From JAWVZB01 sp033722375 (GTDB lineage: Bacteria > Actinomycetota > Nitriliruptoria > Nitriliruptorales > Nitriliruptoraceae), in assembly GCA_033722375.1 (NCBI GenBank), contig JAWVZB010000047.1, positions 1 through 24,344 on the forward strand: a DNA stretch of 24,344 bases, in the 5' to 3' direction. Shown here piece by piece: positions 7,987-14,458 of this stretch; positions within the stretch are counted from its first letter, which is position 1; each line of letters starts with the position of its first letter. The translations under genes and the position numbers were made by a program. The notes under the pieces were generated by a model. It was not told where the DNA came from, did no database searches, and was given only the letters and a program-made list of their open reading frames with translations.

Positions 7987-8613
7987 TTACCGGAGTCCGA
8001 GCTTCGCGCTGCAGGCGGGCCAGGCACCCCAGCCCTGGGCGGCGAGCACACGCTCGGCAACGAGGATCTGCTGCGCTCGCGTGGCCTGGTAGGCGTAGGC
8101 GGGGTAGTCAGCCGGCTTGTAGGCGGTCCAGGTGTCCGGGTGGAACTGGAGGCCCCCGTCGAAGCCGGAGGACCCGTTGTAATCCCAGTCACCGTTCGAT
8201 TCGCACTGCGCCAGCCGGTCCCAGACCGAGCCGGACGGCTGCGCAGGTGCGGAGGCGGCAGCCTGCTGCTCAGCCTGTCGCTCCTGCTCGGCGTGCCAGG
8301 CAGCGTGGGCGCGAGCGGCCTCGGCTTCGCGGCGTGCCTCGACGATCCGGTCGTGTTCGACCGCGATGTTCGGAGCGTCCGTCGGATCGACCTCATCGGG
8401 CAGCGGCGCAGCACCGATGGGCAGCGACGCCGCTCGGTACGTCGCGGCCTTGGTAGCAGGGGTCGGAGCCGCGCTCACCGTCGTTTCCGGCGCGGCGGTC
8501 GGCGTCTGGTTCGTGTCCTCGGCGTCGTCGGCGGCCACGGCGGTGACGGCGAGCGACACGGCGCTCGCGACACCGACGGCGGCCAACACTGCGCGTCGTC
8601 GTAGATGCTTCAA
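7987..8613 (-). CDS. Secreted resuscitation-promoting-factor (Rpf) domain protein
   Basis: A 208-residue protein. The N-terminus (KHLRRRAVLAAVGVASAVSL, then AVTAVA) is a signal peptide. Residues 30-128 are a low-complexity linker rich in Ala, Pro, Thr and Gln. Residues 130-206 are an Rpf/transglycosylase-like domain: VWDRLAQCESNGDWDYNGSS, GFDGGLQFHPDTW, ATRAQQILVAERVLAAQGWG and AWPACSAKLGL. Catalytic Glu138 and the Cys137/Cys201 disulfide pair are present. Such muralytic enzymes wake dormant actinobacterial cells and remodel peptidoglycan. The start is a TTG at 8613, chosen because GGAG lies 7 bases upstream and the signal peptide follows at once. No LysM, G5 or DUF348 domain is attached, unlike many Rpfs. 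Confidence 0.92.
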   Translation of the reverse strand: MKHLRRRAVLAAVGVASAVSLAVTAVAADDAEDTNQTPTAAPETTVSAAPTPATKAATYRAASLPIGAAPLPDEVDPTDAPNIAVEHDRIVEARREAEAARAHAAWHAEQERQAEQQAAASAPAQPSGSVWDRLAQCESNGDWDYNGSSGFDGGLQFHPDTWTAYKPADYPAYAYQATRAQQILVAERVLAAQGWGAWPACSAKLGLR

Positions 8614-8646
8614 AGCTGGTCTCCGGGGTTGGGGTCAAGGAGAGGG

Positions 8647-8681
8647 CCCACGCTGTGTGCCCCGGCTCAGGACCGCGTGGG
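8647..8681 (-). promoter_or_regulatory. Possible structured 5' leader of the Rpf gene
   Basis: CCCACGC at 8647-8653 can pair with GCGTGGG at 8675-8681. This makes a 7-bp hairpin with a 21-base loop in the untranslated leader, 34-68 bases before the TTG. Rpf genes in other actinobacteria are often controlled by c-di-AMP (ydaO-type) leaders, but the conserved ydaO sequence blocks could not be recognised here. Only the hairpin is directly seen. Confidence 0.25.
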
Positions 8682-8910
8682 TGGTTGTCAACGGCTCGAC
8701 GCCGCTCGAAGTATCCCGTTGTGTGCGTTGAGCGAACGCCCCGTTAACTCTTGCAAGCACCACGGTAGGGGTCGATCGGGACATCGCAACCCGCGTCGCG
8801 GACGGATGGCCAACGTGCCGACGTGGCCGTGGTGGCGACGAACGTCCGGGTCGGAGCCCGCGATCCCCGGGTTCCCGGGCACGATGCGGTGAGTAGCCTG
8901 CCCGTCGCCG

Positions 8911-10188
8911 ATGAACCGATCCTCCGCCGCCGACGAGCGCCCGCCAGCCGGCGGGGGCCGACCCGGCTGGTTGCACCCCACCATCGTTCGCGCGGCGATC
9001 CTCGCGATCGCCGCTGGCTACGCCCAGTTCGCGGTCACGACCGTCCTCGGAGAGGTCGCGGTCGAGTTCGGGGCCGCGGACACCACCGAACCGCTCGCCG
9101 AAGAGGTGGGGCTGTCCACCACCACCCTCGGCTTGGGCCTCGCCACCATCCGGTTGGCCGGGATCGGGGCGCTGTTCGCCTCGGCACTGGCGGACCGTCA
9201 TGGCCGCCGGCGGATGCTCCTGATGCTGGTCGGTGGCGGTCTCGCGCTGTCGACCGGGGCGGCCGCGAGCCCGGGGTTCTGGGTGTTCGTCGCCATCACG
9301 GCGGCGGCCCGCCCGCTGCTCTCGGCCACCAACGCGCTCGTGGCCGTCGTCGCTGCCGAGGAGACCACGACCGAGGACCGGTCCAAGGCCATGGCCACCA
9401 TCCAGGCGGCCTACGCCCTCGGCAGCGGGACGGTGGCCGTGCTCCACGGCTTCGCGAGCTTGAGCTTCCGCTGGATCTTCCTGTTGTCGCTCGTGCCGCT
9501 GGTGCTCCTCCCGCTGCTGGCGCGCAAGATGGAGGAGCCCCCGCTCTACCGACGTCTCCCGCCCGGGCAGCGCCCCGCCCTCCCAGGCGCGATCGAACGC
9601 CCGCTGTGGGCGCGCCTCGCGATCGTGACCACCCTCGGCTTCACCGCTGCCATCGTGACCGGCCCGGGCCTCACCTACCTGTTCGTGTACGGCGAGAACG
9701 TGCTCCAGGCGGCTCCGAGCTTCATGTCGACACTCGTCCTGATCGCCGGACCCACGGGACTGGTCGGGTTGCTGGCTGGCCGGTGGGCCGCCGACGCGCT
9801 CGGTCGGAGGGTGTCGGCGGCTGGCGCGACGGTGCTCATGACCGGTGCGGCGATCCTGACCTACGGCGGCTCGACCGGCATGCTCACCGCCGGCTACCTC
9901 CTGCTGATCTTCGCCGGCGGCGCGTTCGGGCCGTCCGGCGGGGCGCTGCTGACCGAGGTGTTCCCCACCAAGGCTCGCGCCACCGCGAACGGCTGGGCCA
10001 CCGCGGCCGGTGTGGTCGGGGCAGTGGTCGGACTGGGTGCGTTCGGGGCGCTCGCCGACCTGTTCGGATCGTTCCCCAAGGCGGCGCTCGTGCTGTGGTT
10101 GCCGACGCTCCCCTTCGTCGTGCTCTACGCGAAGCTGCCCGAGACGCGCGACAAAGAGTTGGACGCGGACACGACCGTCACGGGATGA
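8911..10188 (+). CDS. Major facilitator superfamily (MFS) transporter
   Basis: A 425-residue protein with about twelve hydrophobic segments. The MFS motif A in the loop between helices 2 and 3 is clear (ALADRHGRRRM, residues 92-102). A related motif occurs between helices 8 and 9 (AGRWAADALGRR), and LLTEVFPTKARATANGWATA precedes the last pair of helices, as in sugar/metabolite:H+ symporters. A long extracytoplasmic loop follows helix 1 (EFGAADTTEPLAEE). The substrate cannot be inferred. The ATG at 8911 lacks a good ribosome binding site; TAGCCT at 8894-8899 is a -10-like element 11 bases before it, so the mRNA leader may be very short. The gene diverges from Rpf, and its stop overlaps the convergent quinone oxidoreductase by 11 bases. 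Confidence 0.88.
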   Translation: MNRSSAADERPPAGGGRPGWLHPTIVRAAILAIAAGYAQFAVTTVLGEVAVEFGAADTTEPLAEEVGLSTTTLGLGLATIRLAGIGALFASALADRHGRRRMLLMLVGGGLALSTGAAASPGFWVFVAITAAARPLLSATNALVAVVAAEETTTEDRSKAMATIQAAYALGSGTVAVLHGFASLSFRWIFLLSLVPLVLLPLLARKMEEPPLYRRLPPGQRPALPGAIERPLWARLAIVTTLGFTAAIVTGPGLTYLFVYGENVLQAAPSFMSTLVLIAGPTGLVGLLAGRWAADALGRRVSAAGATVLMTGAAILTYGGSTGMLTAGYLLLIFAGGAFGPSGGALLTEVFPTKARATANGWATAAGVVGAVVGLGAFGALADLFGSFPKAALVLWLPTLPFVVLYAKLPETRDKELDADTTVTG

Positions 10189-11146
10189 GCAGCACCTTGC
10201 CGCGGGTCGAGCCCGACTCGATGTGCCGGTGCGCCTCCGCCGCCTCCGCGAGCGGGAAGGTGCGGTCGATGCGCACGTCGAGCTGTCCCGCCCCGATCCA
10301 GGTGAGCAGATCGTTGGCGCGGTCTTCGAACTCGCTGCGGTTCGCGACGTAGTGTCCGAGGGACGGTCGCGTCAGGAACAGCGACCCCTTGCGGTTGAGG
10401 ACCTGGGGATCCAGCGGCTCGACCGCCCCGCTCGACTGCCCGTACAGGACCAGCACCCCCCGCGGGCGGAGACAGTCGAGGCTGTCGGTGAACGTGTCGG
10501 CGCCGACCGAGTCGTAGACCACGTCGACGCCCCGTCCGCCCGTGAGCTCTCGCACCCGTTCGACCACGTCCTCGTCGCGGTAGAGGATGACGTCGTCCGC
10601 ACCGTCGTTCCGCGCGAGCTCGGCCTTCTCCTCGGTGGAGGCGGTGGCGATCACCCGGGCGCCCTCCCGTCGGGCGATCTGGGTGAGCAGGTGCCCGACG
10701 CCGCCCGCCGCGGCGTACACCAGGGCCGTGGACTGGGCGTCGAGCCGGAACGTCGACGTCGCGAGGTAGTGGGCGGTCATGCCCTGGAGCATCATCGCCG
10801 CACCCACCTCGTCGGACACGTCGTCGGGGAGTCGGATCACCGCGTCTGCGGGGACCGCGACCTGCTCCGCGTACGACCCGGCGTGCTGGCCCCAGGCCAC
10901 GCGGTCGCCGTCGCTGACGCCGCTCACCTCGTCACCCACGGCCCGCACGGTCCCGGCGCCTTCGAGTCCCGGCACGAACGGGAGGTCGCGGTCGTAGGTC
11001 CCCGTCCGGTGGTAGACGTCGATGAAGTTGATCCCCGCGGCCGCCACCTCGACCAGCACCTCGCCGGTGTCCGGCTCGGGATCGGCCACCTCGTGGACCT
11101 CGAGCACCTCTGGACCACCGGGCTCCTGCACCTGTACTGCTCGCAT
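10178..11146 (-). CDS. NADPH:quinone oxidoreductase (zinc-independent MDR family)
   Basis: A 322-residue medium-chain dehydrogenase/reductase of the quinone oxidoreductase/zeta-crystallin group. The N-terminal GroES-like domain has VEVAAAGINFIDVYHRTGTY and PFVPGLEGAGTVRAVGDEV. The nucleotide-binding domain has the AAAGGVGHLL motif at 145-154, followed by ARVIATASTEEKAELAR. RGKVLLIP ends the protein. The Cys/His/Glu zinc ligands of alcohol dehydrogenases are absent, as expected for this family. It would reduce quinones using NADPH in the cytoplasm. The start ATG at 11146 is fixed by AGGAGG nine bases upstream; the frame continues further upstream but without homology. A 14-bp palindrome lies just upstream. 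Confidence 0.92.
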   Translation of the reverse strand: MRAVQVQEPGGPEVLEVHEVADPEPDTGEVLVEVAAAGINFIDVYHRTGTYDRDLPFVPGLEGAGTVRAVGDEVSGVSDGDRVAWGQHAGSYAEQVAVPADAVIRLPDDVSDEVGAAMMLQGMTAHYLATSTFRLDAQSTALVYAAAGGVGHLLTQIARREGARVIATASTEEKAELARNDGADDVILYRDEDVVERVRELTGGRGVDVVYDSVGADTFTDSLDCLRPRGVLVLYGQSSGAVEPLDPQVLNRKGSLFLTRPSLGHYVANRSEFEDRANDLLTWIGAGQLDVRIDRTFPLAEAAEAHRHIESGSTRGKVLLIP

Positions 11147-11168
11147 GTCCGCTCGCCTCCTGGATCGG

Positions 11169-11182
11169 GGCGCGATCGCGCC
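11169..11182. promoter_or_regulatory. 14-bp perfect palindrome in divergent intergenic region (candidate operator)
   Basis: GGCGCGATCGCGCC is perfectly palindromic. It lies 22-35 bases upstream of the quinone oxidoreductase start and between it and the divergent htrA gene. Position and symmetry suit a dimeric repressor site, but GC-rich sequence produces such palindromes by chance and no regulator gene is adjacent. Confidence 0.3.
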
Positions 11183-11295
11183 GTCGTCCGTGTCCGCCGG
11201 ATGCGGTCGCGCGCGACCCGGTCGTTCGGGTGGGTGGTCTGCCACCATGTGACCGCCCGGGCAGGTCGGGTGTCCGTCGTGAACTCGGCCGGCCG

Positions 11296-11301
11296 TACGG
11301 T
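11296..11301 (+). promoter_or_regulatory. -10-like hexamer for a possibly leaderless htrA mRNA
   Basis: TACGGT (TANNNT) ends 6 bases before the ATG at 11308, which is the spacing expected if transcription starts at or next to the start codon. No ribosome binding site is present upstream of that ATG, which agrees with a leaderless transcript. The -35 region is not recognisable. Confidence 0.4.
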
Positions 11302-11307
11302 CGGAGC

Positions 11308-12423
11308 ATGCGCATCCCGTCACCCCGCCCCCTGACCGTCTTCGCCCTCGCCGCCGTGCTGGCGGTCGGCGCCTGTACCGATACGACCGGAACGGACGAC
11401 GGTGGCGCGACGCCCTCGCCCCGCCAGACCTCGACCGGGGACGCTGCGGGGAGCGGTGGCGAGGCCGGCTCGCAGGGCCCATCGTTCGCCGAGATCCCCG
11501 CCATCGTCGCCGATGTCCAGCCCTCGATCGTCTCGATCAACGTCATCGTCGAACGCAACGGCGAGACAGGACTCGGCTCCGGGAGCGGCGTCATCTGGAG
11601 CGCAGACGGCATCGTGGTGACCAACGCGCACGTGGTGGCCGAGGCCGAGGAGATCGAGGTCGTCCTCGCCAACGGTGACCGGTTCGAGGGCGAGATGATC
11701 GCGGCCGATGCCCGGACCGACCTCGCGGCGGTCCGGATCGATGCCTCCGGGCTGCCCGCCGCGGACTTCGCCGAACGGCTCCCCGTCGTGGGTGAGCTGG
11801 CAGTGGCGCTCGGGAACCCCCTCGGCTTCCAGAACTCCGCCACCGCCGGGATCGTGTCGGGCCTCGACCGCTCCGTCCCCGGTGGCGGTGGTGGCGTCTC
11901 GCTCGTGGGGCTGATCCAGACGGACGCCCCGATCTCGTCGGGGAACTCGGGCGGGGCGCTCGTCGGCGCCGATCGTCAGGTCCTCGGGATCAACGTCGCT
12001 GCCTTGGGGTCGGCCGGAGCGCAGTCACAGGGGCGGATCACCGCCGAGAACGTGGGCTTCGCGATCCCGTCCACCACCGTCATCTCGGTGATCGAGCAAC
12101 TCCTCGAGGACGGTGAGGTCAGCCACCCCTACCTCGGCATCCGCGGCGCCACGCTGACACCGCAGATCGCTGATCGGTTCGGGCTCGACCGCGACGCCGG
12201 CGTCGTGGTCGTGGAGGTCGTCCCGGACGGCCCCGCCGAGGAGGCCGGGATCGCGCGCGGAGACGTGATCGTCGGGCTCGGGGACGAGGAGGTCCGCAAC
12301 TTCGGTGACCTCGCCGGCATTCTCCGCGACCACGACGCCGGCGACACCTTGGCGGTCACGGTCGTCGCCGAGGGGGAGGAACGCACGATCGAGGTGACCC
12401 TCGCGGAGCTGCCGGACCGGTAG
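11308..12423 (+). CDS. htrA: HtrA/DegP-type serine protease, lipoprotein with one PDZ domain
   Basis: A 371-residue S1C protease. The signal peptide ends in lipobox VGAC with Cys23, so it is probably a lipid-anchored extracytoplasmic protein. A Thr/Ser/Gly-rich linker covers about 24-65. The trypsin-like domain has the full triad: His108 (VVTNAHVV), Asp138 (ARTDLAAV) and Ser214 (SSGNSGGAL). A single C-terminal PDZ domain covers about 270-371 (HPYLGIRGATL, VVPDGPAEEAGIARGDVIVG). Family members degrade or refold damaged envelope proteins. Most actinobacterial HtrAs are anchored by a transmembrane helix, so the lipobox form is a variation. It diverges from the quinone oxidoreductase. The MoaB-like gene follows 33 bases downstream on the same strand. 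Confidence 0.92.
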   Translation: MRIPSPRPLTVFALAAVLAVGACTDTTGTDDGGATPSPRQTSTGDAAGSGGEAGSQGPSFAEIPAIVADVQPSIVSINVIVERNGETGLGSGSGVIWSADGIVVTNAHVVAEAEEIEVVLANGDRFEGEMIAADARTDLAAVRIDASGLPAADFAERLPVVGELAVALGNPLGFQNSATAGIVSGLDRSVPGGGGGVSLVGLIQTDAPISSGNSGGALVGADRQVLGINVAALGSAGAQSQGRITAENVGFAIPSTTVISVIEQLLEDGEVSHPYLGIRGATLTPQIADRFGLDRDAGVVVVEVVPDGPAEEAGIARGDVIVGLGDEEVRNFGDLAGILRDHDAGDTLAVTVVAEGEERTIEVTLAELPDR

Positions 12424-12456
12424 CGTCGCGCGCAGCGACCGAGGGAGGTGCCTCCG

Positions 12457-12957
12457 ATGGCTGGCCACCGCGCAGCGGTGCTCACGATCTCGGATGGTGT
12501 CACCGGCGGGACACGGCGGGACGACACCGGTTCCGCGCTGGCCGACGTCCTCACGGGGGCGGGCTTCGAGGTGGTCGAGGTGGCGGCGGTCCCCGACGAG
12601 GTCGATCAGATCGTCGCGGCCCTGGACCGGCTGAGCGACATCGCGCAACTCGTCGTCACCAACGGGGGAACCGGGCTCGGTCCTCGTGACGTCACCCCCG
12701 AGGCGACCCGCTCCTTCGTGGACCGCGAGGTGCCGGGGCTGGCCGAGGCGATGCGGGCCGAGGGGCGTGCGGCCACCCCGCTGGCCGACCTGTCACGCGG
12801 GATGGTCGGGGCGCGGGGGGAGGTCCTCGTCGTCAACACCCCTGGCAGCCCGAAGGGGGCGGTCGAGAGCCTCGAGGCCGTCCTGGCCCCCCTGCCGCAT
12901 GCGCTCGATCTGCTGGCGGGGCGTACCCACCATCCCGAAGGCCACGGCGCCGGCTGA
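12457..12957 (+). CDS. MoaB/Mog family molybdenum cofactor biosynthesis protein
   Basis: A 166-residue protein of the MoCF_biosynth fold. The N-terminal HRAAVLTISDGVTGGTRRDD binds the pterin, TNGGTGLGPRDVTPEAT is the classic family motif, and VVNTPGSPKGAVESLEAVL is the C-terminal signature. Mog/MoaB proteins adenylylate molybdopterin before molybdenum insertion, while E. coli-type MoaB appears inactive; which role applies here is not determinable. No other moa/moe gene is in the window. GGGAGG six bases upstream of the ATG at 12457 fixes the start over GTG 12448. It converges on the adenylate kinase gene with a 15-base gap. Confidence 0.9.
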   Translation: MAGHRAAVLTISDGVTGGTRRDDTGSALADVLTGAGFEVVEVAAVPDEVDQIVAALDRLSDIAQLVVTNGGTGLGPRDVTPEATRSFVDREVPGLAEAMRAEGRAATPLADLSRGMVGARGEVLVVNTPGSPKGAVESLEAVLAPLPHALDLLAGRTHHPEGHGAG

Positions 12958-12972
12958 CACGGCGAACGGGGC

Positions 12973-13578
12973 TCACTCCAGGGTTGCGAGGAGCCGTTCC
13001 GTCACGGCGTCGGGAGGGCCGGTCCCGTCGATGCGCTCGAGCCGCGTCTGCTCCTCGAGGTGATCCAGGAGCGGCAGGGTCTGCTCTTCGTAGGCACGCC
13101 AGCGCGTCGCGACCACGTCCTCGGTGTCGTCCTCCCGTTGGCGCAGGGGCTCTCCGTCGAGATCGCAGATCCCCGGCTCCTCGGGCGGGTCGTAGTCGAC
13201 GTGGTAGACGTGCCCCTCCGGACACACGCGGCGTCCGGTCACTCGGCGCACGGCCTCCTCCATGGGGATCACGAGCACGACGACGGCGTCGAGCGGCGCG
13301 TCGAGCGCGTCGAACTGCGCCAGCGTGCGGGGGAAGCCGTCCAGCACGAAGTCCTCGTCGGGCAGCTCCGCCTGCACGATCTCGAGCACGAGCTCGTCCG
13401 GTACCAGCTCGCCCCGCTCCATGTACGGCTGGGCCTCGCTGCCGAGTTCGGTGCCGGCTTCGACCGCAGCTCGGAGCAGGTCGCCGGTCGAGAGGTGCTC
13501 CAGTCCTTCCCGCTCCGCCAGGCGGGATGCTTGCGTGCCCTTGCCGCTGGCGGGAGGACCGAGCAGCGCGACCCTCAT
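12973..13578 (-). CDS. adk: Adenylate kinase with unusual LID domain
   Basis: A 201-residue nucleoside monophosphate kinase. The P-loop is GPPASGKGT (7-15). AMP-site motifs are LSTGDLLRAAVEAG and LDGFPRTLAQFDAL. The LID (about 113-150) reads GRRVCPEGHVYHVDYDPPEE and continues with PGICDLDGEP and LRQREDDTEDVV. Compared with zinc-type LIDs (CxxC...CxxC/D), Cys119 and Cys138 remain, the second Cys is lost with a one-residue shortening, and the fourth ligand position is Asp141; His123 could substitute. The enzyme interconverts ATP+AMP and 2 ADP. Its ATG overlaps the stop of the GlsB-like gene by four bases (ATGA), placing it in the Bpa operon rather than beside secY, the common adk location. It may be a second adk, which the window cannot settle. 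Confidence 0.92.
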   Translation of the reverse strand: MRVALLGPPASGKGTQASRLAEREGLEHLSTGDLLRAAVEAGTELGSEAQPYMERGELVPDELVLEIVQAELPDEDFVLDGFPRTLAQFDALDAPLDAVVVLVIPMEEAVRRVTGRRVCPEGHVYHVDYDPPEEPGICDLDGEPLRQREDDTEDVVATRWRAYEEQTLPLLDHLEEQTRLERIDGTGPPDAVTERLLATLE

Positions 13579-13829
13579 CGGCGGGTCATCCGGATGACGA
13601 GCAGCACGACCATCGCCCCGATGACCGAGCCGAGGAACGAGCTCGTGCGCAGCTCGAACGCGTCCTCGAAGAGCAGGCTCGCCAACCCTCCTCCCACGAA
13701 CGAGCCGACCATGCCGAGCGCGCTGGTGGCGAGACACCCCATGGGGTCCGGGCCGGGCATCAGGAACCGGGCCAGGTAGCCGGCGAGCGCGCCGACCACC
13801 GCGAAGACGATGAAGCCCAGGATGGTCAC
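13575..13829 (-). CDS. GlsB/YeaQ/YmgE family small membrane protein
   Basis: An 84-residue protein with three hydrophobic segments (ILGFIVFAVVGALAGYLARF, MGCLATSALGMVGSFVGGGL, FLGSVIGAMVVLLVIRM). The Gly-rich pattern is that of the transglycosylase-associated family (GlsB/YeaQ/YmgE), linked to general stress responses; the biochemical activity is unknown despite the family name. GTG 13829 overlaps the stop of the Bpa gene (GTGA), and its own stop overlaps the adk start, so the three genes are translationally coupled. Confidence 0.85.
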   Translation of the reverse strand: MTILGFIVFAVVGALAGYLARFLMPGPDPMGCLATSALGMVGSFVGGGLASLLFEDAFELRTSSFLGSVIGAMVVLLVIRMTRR

Positions 13830-14347
13830 AGGTACTGCCCCGTGCCCCCGGAGCCGTCGCCGCCTTCCTGGCCCTGCGCCTGCTGCTGCATCGCCTTCTG
13901 GAGCTGTGGGGCTGCCCGCTGGAGCTTCCGCGTCGCCATGGACGCCTGGATGCCGTGGAACAGGCCCTCGAGCCAGCCGGCCAACTGCGCCTGGGCCACG
14001 CGGAGCTCCGCCCCCGAGGGGAGGTCGTCGGTGAACTCCGGAGCGACGCGTTCCAGCTCGTCGGTCAGGTCGTCGGACATCACATCAGCGAGCATGTCGA
14101 GGGCGCGCCGGTGGATCTTGGTGAGCCGATCGCGGGCGGCCTCGTCGAGGTCGGTGGTCTCGACCTCCTGGAGCAGCCCTTTGACCATGCCGGCGATCCG
14201 CAGCAGGCGGGTCGGCTGGTCGATCTCTTCGCGCGCGCCGTCGTCGTCTTCCTCCTGCGGGGCGCCCTCCCCGGACGTGGTGTCCTGGCCGCCGTCGACG
14301 AGCTCGCCGGTGACGACCTCGTCCTCGGAGTGAGTGGGGTCGGTCAC
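13826..14347 (-). CDS. bpa: Bacterial proteasome activator Bpa/PafE (DUF2587)
   Basis: A 173-residue protein. Residues 1-43 are acidic and probably disordered. Residues 45-155 form the helical Bpa core: TRLLRIAGMVKGLLQEVETT, LTKIHRRALDMLADVMSDDL, SGAELRVAQAQLAGWLEGLF and HGIQASMATRKLQRA. A Gly/Gln-rich tail ends in GQYL, the C-terminal motif by which Bpa docks into the 20S proteasome and opens its gate without ATP. This implies a PrcBA proteasome elsewhere in the genome. GTG 14347 is chosen because GGAG lies six bases upstream and the length matches the roughly 175-residue mycobacterial protein. GTG 14452 would add 35 unmatched residues and lies six bases past the stop of the GH15 gene. The stop overlaps the next gene (GTGA). 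Confidence 0.88.
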   Translation of the reverse strand: MTDPTHSEDEVVTGELVDGGQDTTSGEGAPQEEDDDGAREEIDQPTRLLRIAGMVKGLLQEVETTDLDEAARDRLTKIHRRALDMLADVMSDDLTDELERVAPEFTDDLPSGAELRVAQAQLAGWLEGLFHGIQASMATRKLQRAAPQLQKAMQQQAQGQEGGDGSGGTGQYL

Positions 14348-14458
14348 GTCCGGCTCCGTCCATGTCGAGGGGTCTCCACCGTAGGCGGGGGTCGGTCCAC
14401 TGTCGCCCGGCGGCGTGGTCGAAGGGCAGGGCCCGGTGGAGATGTCCCCCACCGGCCA

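Noticed and set aside
6452..8092. 546-residue plus-strand open frame opposite the SLT and Rpf genes
   Set aside because: It is a shadow frame with no recognisable domain, while the opposite strand has signal peptides and catalytic motifs.
8866..8879. Two CCCGGG hexamers two bases apart before the MFS gene
   Set aside because: Short GC-only palindromes are expected by chance at this base composition, and the 14-base unit as a whole is not symmetric.
8614..8910. c-di-AMP (ydaO) riboswitch upstream of the Rpf gene
   Set aside because: It was expected from family precedent, but its conserved sequence blocks were not found by eye. Only a hairpin is reported, with low confidence.
8823..10352. 509-residue frame overlapping the MFS gene
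   Set aside because: It is Arg/Pro/His-rich, while the MFS reading has twelve hydrophobic segments and motif A.
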